DNA of 30,423 nt from contig NZ_FPJZ01000024.1 of NCBI RefSeq assembly GCF_900119485.1, positions 1 to 30,423 on the forward strand. The letters run 5' to 3'. The first letter of the stretch is position 1, and each line of letters starts with the position of its first letter. The position numbers and the translations under genes were made by a program. This document shows, piece after piece, positions 1 to 8,630 of the stretch. Below the pieces are notes generated by a model. The model was not told where the DNA came from and did not search any database. It saw only the letters and a list, made by a program, of their open reading frames with translations. The DNA is from Thermoactinomyces sp. DSM 45891. Its GTDB lineage: Bacteria > Bacillota > Bacilli > Thermoactinomycetales > Thermoactinomycetaceae.

Positions 1-3000
1 TGGGTCAAAGATGGATCATCGAACCGTGGTCTCATGATCCGTCATAGTGATGAAGGAAGCAAAACAGCGAAAGAGAAGCTACTCACAGTTAGTAGTGAGA
101 TGACCCTTGCACCACAGCTAAAACCGAAGCTAAAAGTGGTCTATATCGATAAAAAAGCCGCCAATTCATACTACTCGCCGAAAACACCGACTACGATGAA
201 GGCAGGCCAAAGCTATGAAGTGGAGGTTACCCTATCTAATCCAACCGATACCGCATGGAGTGGTAGCACCGATTCACTCGGTTGCCACTGGGCACTCCCT
301 AACGGAACGGACCGGACAACCGAAGATAACTGTATCGGAGCCGAATTTAAACCGATTGATGCGAATGGCAATGAATCCGTTGCTACGGTTAATATCCCGC
401 CTGGTGATACGATTACCGTTCGAGGAAGAGTAAAAGCTCCTGCCATTAGCCAGCCAAACCAATTACGTGAAGGGCTGATCCTTCAATGGGATTTGAAGCT
501 AAACGGAACTTGGCTATCGAAGAGTAAAGACCCGATTCCGACTCTGAATCAGTTCGTTATGGTGGAGGATCCAAACGGCGGGAAAGATCTGGGAGTAGAC
601 GATAACCATGCTTCTACGGATGGAAATAAGAGCGGGACAGGAATTAACCTCTATCGTGGGAATGCAAGTTTCTCCTACGCTTCCTTTGAGAATCCATCCC
701 GTGGAGATTTCTCCACTTCTGTAAACCTAACTTATAACAGTTTGGATACCAGTGATTCGCCTATTGGTGTCGGTTGGTCGCTAGATACCTCTAGTTTTGT
801 TCGCTTAGGCTCATCTTTGGGTGATCAGGTTTATACGGATAAACAGGATAAAATCATTCGAGGTTCCATGGATCTCCTTGATAGCGATGGAACGAACCAC
901 ACCTTTACGTGGGATGAGAAGGCAAAAGAATTTAAATCTCAGCCGGGGGACGAGCTCTATCTCCAGTACCTAAGCGGCGGTGCGAGTAGTCGCAAGTGGC
1001 TGGTCACTGAACCAGATCGTACACAATACTACTTCGATGACAAAGGGTATTTAGTCGAAGCTACTGACCAAAATGGGAATAACTTACGGTACACATACGA
1101 AGAGAAAAGCGTGAGTAACAAGCCAATCAAGTTGCTACGTTATGTAACCGACTCACAGAACCGTCAGACTCTCACCATCGATTACAACGATAATCACAAA
1201 GTATCCAAGATCAAGGCTCTACAACCAACGGCAACCGAGACACCACAACGAGTCATTGAATTCACATATGACGCGTCCAACCGCTTAACAAAGTTTGTGG
1301 ATGGTGCGGGAACCAACATCGCAAAAACATACGAATTTACTTATGACCTACTTTCTACCAACGTTATTAATCAGATCAAAGATCCTCGTGGAAACATTAC
1401 GAAGATCGATTACTATACAGACGGTGAGAATAAGCATCGAGTCAGCAAAATGAGTAACAAAAAAGATGAGGTCATGCTCTACACCTATAAAGATAAAGAG
1501 CGAACCGAAACCGATCTGAAAGGGAACTCCACCAAGTATCTCATGGATGACAAAGGAGATCCGATCAAGGTTACCGATGCCAAAGGGAACGTAACCGAGT
1601 TCAAGTACGATCAGAACCATAACATGACGTGGAAAAAAGATCCCAATGGTGGAATTACCACGTGGACGTATGATGAACTGGGTAATGTCTTAACCACGAC
1701 CGATCCGGTGAACAATGCGATCTCAGATGAATCCAAACGAAAGTCGACCCGCTATGACTACCAGTATTCGCTCAACAAGCATGTAGCGGAGTTGATCAAA
1801 ACCACTACTCCAGAAGGTCGCTTTACCAAGACTACCTATGATGAGGTAGGAAATGTAGTATCGGTGGAGGATACCGAAGGAAATAAAACCACTACTGCTT
1901 ACCACGGGAATAGCGGACTCGTGAAGAGTGTCACTGATTCAAATGGGAAAGTCACTACCTATGGTGATCCAAGCGCAGCCGACTTCGGCTATGATGCCAA
2001 CGGAGAAGTTAAGAAGGAAACGGATGCTCTAGGAAACACAACGGTTACCCAATATGATGACTTTGGCAACGTCATCAAAGTGACTGACCCTAAAGGGAGT
2101 ATTGCCACCTTTTCCTTCGATGTCTTTGGCCGACCGCTTGAATCCAAAATGTCGAAAGACCAAGCAAAGGGTGAATTTATCACTACCCCTGCCCCGGTCT
2201 ATGATGCAAACGATAATGTAATCGAGAAACTTTCTCCAACTGGAGCGAAATTTGTTTATAAGTACGATGAGTACGACCGCTTAGTAGAGGAAATCGAGCC
2301 GAAAGATCATCCGAGTGATCCAGAGAAGAAAACCACCTATTTCTATGATGAATTAGGAAATCTCATCAAGGAAGTAGAGCCGAAAGGCAATCTCACTGAT
2401 GATCCGAATGATTACACCACAACGCATACGTACAATGAACTGAACCAACTCGTCGCCGTTACCAACAGCCAAGGACACAAGATTACGTACGAGTACGATA
2501 AGATCGGGAACCAGACCAAAGTCACGCAACCAAAAGGGAACCAGACCGCAGATAATCCTAACGATTACGTCGTTACGACTACGTACGATTTAAATAATCG
2601 CCCGATTAAAGTGACCGATGCTGATGGGAAATCGATTGAGACCGTTTACGATGCCGACGGCAAAACGATTCAAACCAAGGATAAAGAAGGCAATGTTCAT
2701 AAAGTTTCTTACAATATTCGCGGGTTTGTAGCAGAGGAACAATCCCCACAAAAAGCGGGTGTAACCAGAACAACACGTTATACCTACGACAAGATGGGTA
2801 ATGTGATCCAAGTCGATCCACCGCGTGGAACTGCTACGCCATACGCAGACGATTTTGTACAAAAGAAGACGTACGACGATCTCGGCCGAGTAAAAGAAAT
2901 CATCTTCCCACGTGATCCCAATAGCTCAAACCCGCGCTTCAAGGAAGAGCAAAAAATCATGTACAAATATGATTCCGTAGGCAACGTCATTGAAGTGAGT

Positions 3001-6000
3001 ACGCCGCCTTCCGAAGGACAGACCGAGCGTAACGTGTCTACCTTCACGTACTTTGACAATGGACTGCTGAAATCCATCACGGATACATGGGGTGTCACGA
3101 CGAAGTATGATTACAACCAGATTGGGAACCAAGTAGAGCGCGTCGTTACCAGCTCCGACGGCAAGGTTGAACGGAAGATGACATGGGATTACTTCCCAGA
3201 CGGCAAGCTAAAGAAGAATACGGACGAGGGTCTGCAATCGAAAGGAAGCACCTCTGACAACGAACGAAAACAATTCGAATATGTGTACGACCCAAACGAT
3301 AACATCGTTTCGATGAAAGACTCTAGCAGTAACAAGAAGGTCGATGAATACCGTACCTCCTACACTCCTCTTAATCAAGTGAAGGAAGTACAAGAAGTCG
3401 TCGATGGAATCGTCAAACGTAGTATCGGGTACGATTACGATGTCCATGGGAACTTGCTTAAGCAGGAGTATTCGAATAGCATCTCGGAATACAGTTATAA
3501 CGGCTTGGATCAAGTCACCCAATTCTCTCAAAAGAAATCGGTTCAGGATAACAAACCTCAAGTATATGGTTTTCAATATACTGTGAGCGGAAAAACCAAA
3601 CAAGAAACAAAGCCAAACGGAATCGTAACCGATTATCAGTACAATCCAGACGGATCTGTTGCGGGGTGGGAATCCAAGAAGACAAACGGAACCTCATTGC
3701 AAAAGCATAGTTATGAGTACGACCTTCATGGTAATCCCGTCAAGGATGTATACAGTGGTCTCGATGCAAACAATAAGCCAATCAACAACACATACGCGTA
3801 CACATACGACCCGCGAGATCGACTTGTCCGCTATGATAAATCTGGGACCCAATCCTCTACCGAAGAATACACCCTTGATGCGAATAGCAATCTGGTGCAA
3901 AAAACGAGAGATGGTATACTCTCGACATACAAGTACGATAAAAACCGTCTCATCGAGGAAACGGAAGCTGGACTCGCATCCAAGTATATTTACGATGCAA
4001 TGGGTCGTGTTGAGAAGATCACATCGGATGGCAAAGACAAAGAAACATTCTCCTATGACCAATTTGATCGCACCGTCGAGCATACAAAGCTGGACAAAGA
4101 TAATGTTACGACCATTAAGTCTCGTTTTACTTATGACCCACTTGATCGTACTACATCAAAAGTAGAGAAGGCAGGTACAGCCAACGAGAAGGCCACCACC
4201 TTCAATTACTTAAGCAACACCGATCAAGTCCTATCCGAAGAAGTAGCAGGTAAGGTTACTCAATCCTATTCCTACTCTGCATGGGGCGAGCGACTCACCA
4301 TGCTAAAAGAAGATACGAAGGAACTCTCCTACTTCGAGGCAGGAAATAACGGTGTCGAGATGCTGACGGACGAGAAAGGGAATATCCGAGCCACTTACGG
4401 GTTTACCCCTTACGGTGAAGATGACAAAGACATGTTTACGGGTGTGGATAAACACGATTCCACTAAGCCAGATAAAGACATGTACAATCCCTTCCGCTAC
4501 GAGGGCAAGCGATGGGACTCGCATACACAGTCTTACGATCTCGGATTCCGTGACTATCGACCGGGAGAGGGACGATTCCTAACCAGCGATTCTTACAACG
4601 ATGCAGGCTCTCATCTCGCTCTCATGATGGATACAGGAAACTACAACCTATACGGTTATACGGGTGGAAATCCGATTTCCAATAGCGATCCAGATGGTCA
4701 CGCATGGTGGAATAATTGGAATGACTTCAAAGCAGGTGTTAAATCTGCGGCCTCTGCTGTCGTATCCACCGTATCTACCTACGCTCAGAAGGCATATACT
4801 GCGGTTAAAGAGGTAGCGAAGAGTACGTATAGGGCAGTGAAGAAGGTCGTTAAAAAGGTAGTTGCTCCCATTAAACGAGCGATCAAGAAGGTCTACAACA
4901 AGGTAAAGAAAGTCGTCAAGAAAGTCGTGAGTTACACTAAGAAGGCCGTGAAGAAAGCCAAGAGCACTATTAAGTCCATCACCAAGCCCAAGCCCAAATC
5001 GGCGACTAGTAGTAAAACTTCGTCTTGGGTGTCCGCTTTACGGGAAACTGCTTCATGGATAGTAGCTGAGACCCCGATTTTAAGTAGTGTCAATGATGCT
5101 GTAGTCCTTATTGCAGGACACGATTTCATCACGGGTGATGATGTCCCAAGACTATACGGAGCGATTGGTCTCTTTTCGCCAATTAGTTCGAAAGAAGCAA
5201 GACTAGGCGGAAAGATGATAGAAACGGCTGGAGAGCAGATTGGAAAGCGGATCAACTGCTTCACTGCGGGTACTCTAGTTCGTACTGCTCGTGGAGACAG
5301 ACCGATCGAAGACATTCAAGTCGGCGATAAAGTCTTGTCCAAAGATGATAAAACAGGGGATCTTGCCTACCAGAAGGTAGTTAGCATCATGAGCAGAGAT
5401 GTGGATGAGATCTATACAGTCCACGTAGGCAATGAAAAGATCGAGACCACAGCCGAGCATCCATTCTGGGTAGAAGGCACAGGCTGGTTGAAGGTAGAAG
5501 ATTTAAGTATTGGTGATTTACTCCTCACAGCAGAAGGAAAACAACTGCCAATCAAGAAAATCTTAGTGGAGAAGAAGCACGCGACGGTTTACAATATGAC
5601 TGTCGAGGGTTATCACACCTATTTTGTATCTGATTCACACGTCTTTGTGCATAACAAGTTAAAGCTCGATTTGCAGGCGTTTTCAAGAGATCCGTACAAG
5701 AGACCATCGGGTTATCGAAAAGGTGTCAGAGATAAAGCATGGGATTCAAACAAAAGTGCGGATGGTAATGTGTACGATCCTTTAACGGGTTCAAGGATGA
5801 ATCGTAATGAACCATGGGATATGGGGCATAAACCGGGGTATGAATTCAGGAAGCATCAAGCTAGTGCTAGGGAAAGAGGAATTTCCAGAAAGCAATTTTT
5901 AAACGAGCATAACAATCCAGATCATTTCCGCCCAGAGCTTCCTAGTTCCAATAGGAGCCACAGGGGTGAGGATGATACAGATACTTATTTTGGTCCCTAA
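1..6000 (+). CDS. RHS/YD-repeat polymorphic toxin with Hint domain and GH-E nuclease tip (5' end outside window)
   Basis: The frame is open from base 1, so the true start lies upstream; the ATG at 34 is internal. Numbering from base 1: the first ~30 residues (NRGLMIRHSDE) resemble the end of a DNRLRE-type wall-protein repeat. An Ig-like segment follows to about 180, then the long RHS/YD-repeat shell with many YDxxGN units. The shell closes at about 1520-1567 (GEGRFLTSD, LYGYTGGNPISNSDPDG). A Lys/Val/Ala-rich segment covers about 1580-1665 and a short pre-toxin region follows. The Hint domain starts at C1753, has TAEH (H1820) and ends in HN (N1885), consistent with autocleavage there. The last 114 residues carry G1942-H1943 and E1948 in an MGHKPGYEF context, as in HNH/EndoVII nucleases of the GH-E type. 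The family is exported and delivers nuclease toxins to rival cells. The immunity gene follows at once. Delivery and DNase activity are inferred from family knowledge. Confidence 0.93.
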   Translation, partial: WVKDGSSNRGLMIRHSDEGSKTAKEKLLTVSSEMTLAPQLKPKLKVVYIDKKAANSYYSPKTPTTMKAGQSYEVEVTLSNPTDTAWSGSTDSLGCHWALPNGTDRTTEDNCIGAEFKPIDANGNESVATVNIPPGDTITVRGRVKAPAISQPNQLREGLILQWDLKLNGTWLSKSKDPIPTLNQFVMVEDPNGGKDLGVDDNHASTDGNKSGTGINLYRGNASFSYASFENPSRGDFSTSVNLTYNSLDTSDSPIGVGWSLDTSSFVRLGSSLGDQVYTDKQDKIIRGSMDLLDSDGTNHTFTWDEKAKEFKSQPGDELYLQYLSGGASSRKWLVTEPDRTQYYFDDKGYLVEATDQNGNNLRYTYEEKSVSNKPIKLLRYVTDSQNRQTLTIDYNDNHKVSKIKALQPTATETPQRVIEFTYDASNRLTKFVDGAGTNIAKTYEFTYDLLSTNVINQIKDPRGNITKIDYYTDGENKHRVSKMSNKKDEVMLYTYKDKERTETDLKGNSTKYLMDDKGDPIKVTDAKGNVTEFKYDQNHNMTWKKDPNGGITTWTYDELGNVLTTTDPVNNAISDESKRKSTRYDYQYSLNKHVAELIKTTTPEGRFTKTTYDEVGNVVSVEDTEGNKTTTAYHGNSGLVKSVTDSNGKVTTYGDPSAADFGYDANGEVKKETDALGNTTVTQYDDFGNVIKVTDPKGSIATFSFDVFGRPLESKMSKDQAKGEFITTPAPVYDANDNVIEKLSPTGAKFVYKYDEYDRLVEEIEPKDHPSDPEKKTTYFYDELGNLIKEVEPKGNLTDDPNDYTTTHTYNELNQLVAVTNSQGHKITYEYDKIGNQTKVTQPKGNQTADNPNDYVVTTTYDLNNRPIKVTDADGKSIETVYDADGKTIQTKDKEGNVHKVSYNIRGFVAEEQSPQKAGVTRTTRYTYDKMGNVIQVDPPRGTATPYADDFVQKKTYDDLGRVKEIIFPRDPNSSNPRFKEEQKIMYKYDSVGNVIEVSTPPSEGQTERNVSTFTYFDNGLLKSITDTWGVTTKYDYNQIGNQVERVVTSSDGKVERKMTWDYFPDGKLKKNTDEGLQSKGSTSDNERKQFEYVYDPNDNIVSMKDSSSNKKVDEYRTSYTPLNQVKEVQEVVDGIVKRSIGYDYDVHGNLLKQEYSNSISEYSYNGLDQVTQFSQKKSVQDNKPQVYGFQYTVSGKTKQETKPNGIVTDYQYNPDGSVAGWESKKTNGTSLQKHSYEYDLHGNPVKDVYSGLDANNKPINNTYAYTYDPRDRLVRYDKSGTQSSTEEYTLDANSNLVQKTRDGILSTYKYDKNRLIEETEAGLASKYIYDAMGRVEKITSDGKDKETFSYDQFDRTVEHTKLDKDNVTTIKSRFTYDPLDRTTSKVEKAGTANEKATTFNYLSNTDQVLSEEVAGKVTQSYSYSAWGERLTMLKEDTKELSYFEAGNNGVEMLTDEKGNIRATYGFTPYGEDDKDMFTGVDKHDSTKPDKDMYNPFRYEGKRWDSHTQSYDLGFRDYRPGEGRFLTSDSYNDAGSHLALMMDTGNYNLYGYTGGNPISNSDPDGHAWWNNWNDFKAGVKSAASAVVSTVSTYAQKAYTAVKEVAKSTYRAVKKVVKKVVAPIKRAIKKVYNKVKKVVKKVVSYTKKAVKKAKSTIKSITKPKPKSATSSKTSSWVSALRETASWIVAETPILSSVNDAVVLIAGHDFITGDDVPRLYGAIGLFSPISSKEARLGGKMIETAGEQIGKRINCFTAGTLVRTARGDRPIEDIQVGDKVLSKDDKTGDLAYQKVVSIMSRDVDEIYTVHVGNEKIETTAEHPFWVEGTGWLKVEDLSIGDLLLTAEGKQLPIKKILVEKKHATVYNMTVEGYHTYFVSDSHVFVHNKLKLDLQAFSRDPYKRPSGYRKGVRDKAWDSNKSADGNVYDPLTGSRMNRNEPWDMGHKPGYEFRKHQASARERGISRKQFLNEHNNPDHFRPELPSSNRSHRGEDDTDTYFGP

Positions 6001-6009
6001 GAGAGAAGT

Positions 6010-6606
6010 GTGGTAAAGAAGATGAGTGTGCCAACTGAGAGTAAACAAGTAGCTAAGTTGATAAGAGAAGCATTTTGTGGTGAGGGGAGACCTGCTGTCA
6101 TAAAGTATTGGGATGATAGTAGGAAGAATTCAATAGGTGTGGTAATTGCGTCAGACAGTCCTGACGAAGGTTATACCTCCTACTCAACAGTTGGACTTTG
6201 GGAATATTCAATAGACCGAATTGTTGACGGGATTTCTCTTCGAGTGGAACTTGCAGGAGCTTGTATTTCGGGTTTCGAATCTTTTCCGAATATGATATCT
6301 ACCTGTGCATTTAACATCATTAACTCTGGATATACCATTTTTCCGGGGGCTATATATCCTGATGTAGTAAAAATGTATATGCCAGATTCTCAAATGCAAC
6401 ATGCTTTCTTTGTTTCACCTTTTTTATGGGGTGGAGAATTAAAGACCATTCGTTTTGAAGAATGCAGTGTTACATGGTTACAAATGATTCCCATTTCTGA
6501 CGAAGAAATGGCTTATGCGGAGGAAAATGGGGCATTAGCTCTTGAGGATCTATTTGAGCAAAAAGGAATTGATTTTTGGGATCTGAATAGATCATCTGTA
6601 CTCTAA
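6010..6606 (+). CDS. SUFU-family immunity protein for the upstream RHS nuclease
   Basis: 198 residues related to the Suppressor-of-fused (SUFU) domain used by bacteria as immunity protein in polymorphic toxin loci. Recognisable family features are the ELAGACISGFESFPN stretch, an AFNIINSG segment, the PGAIYPDVVKMYMP strand region, an SPFLWGGELKT segment, and a C-terminal acidic helix ending in FDLN-like FWDLNRSSVL. It should bind and neutralise the nuclease tip in the producer's cytoplasm. There is no signal peptide. It starts 9 bases after the toxin stop, so the two are cotranscribed. The start is GTG at 6010 with GAGAG just upstream; ATG at 6022 is an alternative. The pairing with a GH-E nuclease is known for the family; direct neutralisation here is inference. 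Confidence 0.88.
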   Translation: MVKKMSVPTESKQVAKLIREAFCGEGRPAVIKYWDDSRKNSIGVVIASDSPDEGYTSYSTVGLWEYSIDRIVDGISLRVELAGACISGFESFPNMISTCAFNIINSGYTIFPGAIYPDVVKMYMPDSQMQHAFFVSPFLWGGELKTIRFEECSVTWLQMIPISDEEMAYAEENGALALEDLFEQKGIDFWDLNRSSVL

Positions 6607-6693
6607 CCTCATCTATCCAAGGTGATTGAAGAAATATTTGTGTATCGTTTCTGGACTCCGGTCTGAAAGCGACTTTTAAAATAGATTCAAGTG

Positions 6694-6738
6694 AACAAGG
6701 ATGCTATATAAATCACAGCATCCTTGTTTTATTTTTTC
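6694..6738. terminator. Intrinsic terminator after the toxin-immunity pair
   Basis: A perfect 12-bp stem (AACAAGGATGCT at 6694-6705, complement at 6717-6728) with an 11-nt loop is followed by a T-rich run. The left flank is less A-rich, but the stem could also end transcription of the minus-strand relic just downstream. Confidence 0.85.
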
Positions 6739-6855
6739 CTACGCAGTAAAAGGTTGAGTAACATTGACCACAATGCCCACATTTTGACCACGCACTACTG
6801 TGAAATAAGGTTGACTGATGTTAACCCAGATAAAGATTGAGTGTGATATTCCGCG
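6739..6855 (-). pseudogene. Relic of a 19-residue-repeat protein (minus strand)
   Basis: On the minus strand there is a 38-codon open stretch between a TAG at 6856-6858 and a TAG at 6739-6741. It contains VNISQPYFTVVRGQNVGIV followed by VNVTQPFTA, i.e. one and a half copies of a 19-residue repeat. The repeat shows in the DNA as a 57-base direct repeat around AGGTTGA. No ATG lies in the open stretch, and the only GTG/TTG-type codons are internal to the repeat, so it reads as the 3' tail of a decayed gene. The stop sits directly against the terminator at 6694-6738. I do not know the parent family. Confidence 0.35.
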
Positions 6856-6880
6856 CTAATATTAACTTATTTACATTATA

Positions 6881-6896
6881 AATCACTGCAGTGATT
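6881..6896. promoter_or_regulatory. Perfect 16-bp palindrome AATCACTGCAGTGATT
   Basis: The sequence equals its own reverse complement over 16 bases. It lies 130 bases upstream of the YdjM-type gene and is the first of three spaced inverted repeats, which fits a dimeric regulator site. The regulator is unknown. Confidence 0.45.
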
Positions 6897-6906
6897 AGAT
6901 TTAGAA

Positions 6907-6922
6907 TACAATATATATTGTA
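6907..6922. promoter_or_regulatory. Perfect 16-bp palindrome TACAATATATATTGTA
   Basis: This second perfect palindrome is centred 26 bases from the one at 6881. It is AT-only in the core, so a chance match is easier here than for its neighbour. It could be an operator or part of a promoter. Confidence 0.35.
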
Positions 6923-6934
6923 CATAAATTCAAG

Positions 6935-6969
6935 CCTATTATTGGTTGGTAATAGGTTTACCCTAATAT
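6935..6969 (+). promoter_or_regulatory. Possible promoter with inverted repeat over the -35, upstream of the YdjM-type gene
   Basis: TTGGTT (6942-6947), a 16-base spacer and TAATAT (6964-6969) form a moderate sigma-A match. Inverted repeat CCTATTA (6935-6941) / TAATAGG (6950-6956) encloses the -35 exactly, so a bound repressor would block it. Confidence 0.3.
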
Positions 6970-7025
6970 GCTGAACAACAGACTCTAAATAGTTGCATAT
7001 CAGTTTACAAAGGGGGATAGATCAA

Positions 7026-7619
7026 ATGACTGGAAAAACACATTTATCGGTGGGGGCTTTGTTCGGGGTTGGTTATGCCACTGTGAATGGGGATGGGAGC
7101 CAAGATTGGCTAACTATTTGCATCGGGATTGCGGTGGCAACCCTTAGTAGTATGTTGCCTGATTTAGATCATAAGGGAAGCTATATTAGTAAATATGTAA
7201 CGTTAAACTTGAAGACACGATATCGGGCAATTTTTGCCTCTTTAATAGGCTTTTTGCTCATAGCTGCATGTTTTTATTTTAATGGTCCGCTATGGATTGC
7301 ATTAACGGGTTTATATGTGGTGATCGCGGCATATGTTCCTCATAGGAGCTTTACTCATTCTCTTATGGGAGTAGGGCTGGTGGGAATGATTAGCTTTTTA
7401 GCTTTGCCGAATCAGGTGTACTTTGAATATTTTATGGCTGGTTATCTCTCGCATTTATTTGCGGATGCACTAACTGTATCGGGCATTCCGTTATTTTGGC
7501 CCAATAAAACGGGTTTTCGATTAGCCCGAATAAAAACAAATACCCGTTGGGATATTATTATTCGTTATGTATCAGGTATTTTTACGGTGATCGGGCTGGG
7601 ATATTTAGTGCTTCACTAG
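7026..7619 (+). CDS. YdjM-type membrane-bound metal-dependent hydrolase family protein
   Basis: 197 residues. The start is placed at ATG 7026 (MTGKTHLSVG) because AAAGGGGG ends 10 bases before it; a TTG 33 bases upstream has no Shine-Dalgarno. The family signature is visible: an N-terminal THLSVG histidine, SSMLPDLDHKGS (Asp/His cluster) after a membrane segment, then HRSFTHSLMG and a later YLSHLFADALT. Several hydrophobic segments predict an integral membrane protein. These conserved His/Asp residues are thought to bind metal; the substrate is unknown. In Bacillus subtilis an uncharacterised membrane gene (ytxB) precedes ytxC and thrS, so this may occupy the equivalent slot. An inverted-repeat-rich region lies upstream. 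Confidence 0.82.
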   Translation: MTGKTHLSVGALFGVGYATVNGDGSQDWLTICIGIAVATLSSMLPDLDHKGSYISKYVTLNLKTRYRAIFASLIGFLLIAACFYFNGPLWIALTGLYVVIAAYVPHRSFTHSLMGVGLVGMISFLALPNQVYFEYFMAGYLSHLFADALTVSGIPLFWPNKTGFRLARIKTNTRWDIIIRYVSGIFTVIGLGYLVLH

Positions 7620-7702
7620 AGTTTTTGGTTTTGTGTATACCTTAGCCAATGACCCCATATAATAGGAGAAATGCCAGTGTGGACAAAGAAAGGAGTGGGA
7701 CA

Positions 7703-8599
7703 TTGGACTACTCTATTTCCATTTCTCGTCGAGATCCCATTCAGTTGGCGTTTTTACGTGATCGCTTTGGCAACATGATAATGAAGTTAAAGAAGATTGG
7801 TGTCAATGCATCGTTCGTAGAAGAACCAACTGGAGAGCTTCATTTTTTCCAAATACATACCCAGCGGAAGCGCCGACTTCAGGATAAGGAAGTACATCGA
7901 GAGATGGGAGACGCTATAGCTAGCTTTCTGTGTGATTTTGCTGAAACGGATTTGATCAGAGGAATTATCCAAAAGGAACACACGAATATAGCACTTGAAG
8001 AGATGGACCAGATTGAATTTCGTGCGCAACAGTTATTAGAACGAAATTCATGGAGTTATTTACGCACTGGTTATCATGTTCGTAAAGAACGGATTAGTAA
8101 GCAAATTGCTATATATCTAGATTCAAATCGTGTCCTGTCCATTGATGGGTTTGTTCGATTTCGTCTCAAAGCGTATCGGAAGTCGCTGACTCGCTGTGTA
8201 AAAGATGCGTATGAAGAGTACCAACTAGATAAAGAGTATCGTGATTTTATTGAACTCCTTCGTTATTTTGTGTCGGTTCAAAGCCCGAAAGTAGAACTTA
8301 TTCATGTCGTTCATAAAGGATCAAAACAGTTTCAGTTACTAAAGGGAGATGGAGCACCTTACCAACTTCGCGAACTGGATGGAGCTGTGCAAGAACTGAT
8401 GGATCAAAGTCTTTCACATGAAGATTTAGTTGTTAGTTCCCTTTTATCGATCGCACCCGAAAAGTTAGTCCTACACACGAAGCAACAAGAGGAAAATGTG
8501 GTTCGCACACTTCTCCAGATTTTTGAGGGAAGGGTAGTGGTATGCCATGATTGTCAGCATTGCCATGTAAAATCGATTCCTGTGCAAGAAGATGCTTGA
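7703..8599 (+). CDS. ytxC: YtxC-like putative sporulation protein
   Basis: About 298 residues from TTG 7703, which has AAAGGAGTG about 6 bases upstream; GTG 7679 with TAGGAG 9 bases upstream is a second plausible start. The protein is soluble and largely helical, with a conserved-looking central part (FVRFRLKAYRKSLTRCVKDAYEEY, here around residues 140-165) followed by an EYRDFIELLRYFV helix, as in the YtxC family. The C-terminus has a cysteine/histidine group (CHDCQHCH). The position immediately upstream of the thrS leader matches B. subtilis ytxC-thrS. The stop codon overlaps the -35 of the thrS promoter. Function in sporulation is assigned by family only; the biochemical role is not known. 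Confidence 0.8.
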   Translation: MDYSISISRRDPIQLAFLRDRFGNMIMKLKKIGVNASFVEEPTGELHFFQIHTQRKRRLQDKEVHREMGDAIASFLCDFAETDLIRGIIQKEHTNIALEEMDQIEFRAQQLLERNSWSYLRTGYHVRKERISKQIAIYLDSNRVLSIDGFVRFRLKAYRKSLTRCVKDAYEEYQLDKEYRDFIELLRYFVSVQSPKVELIHVVHKGSKQFQLLKGDGAPYQLRELDGAVQELMDQSLSHEDLVVSSLLSIAPEKLVLHTKQQEENVVRTLLQIFEGRVVVCHDCQHCHVKSIPVQEDA

Positions 8600-8624
8600 T
8601 CTTTTGGTCCTACTTGCATATAAT
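8596..8624 (+). promoter_or_regulatory. Sigma-A promoter for the thrS T-box transcript
   Basis: TTGATC (8596-8601), a 17-base spacer and a perfect TATAAT (8619-8624). The -35 overlaps the ytxC stop. Transcription would start near 8631, just before the T-box. Confidence 0.65.
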
Positions 8625-8630
8625 GATTAA

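Noticed and set aside
1348..4524. Many minus-strand open readings of 60-131 codons inside the RHS gene
   Set aside because: They lie opposite a clearly coding frame, have no ribosome sites and arise from the repetitive codon pattern of the YD repeats.
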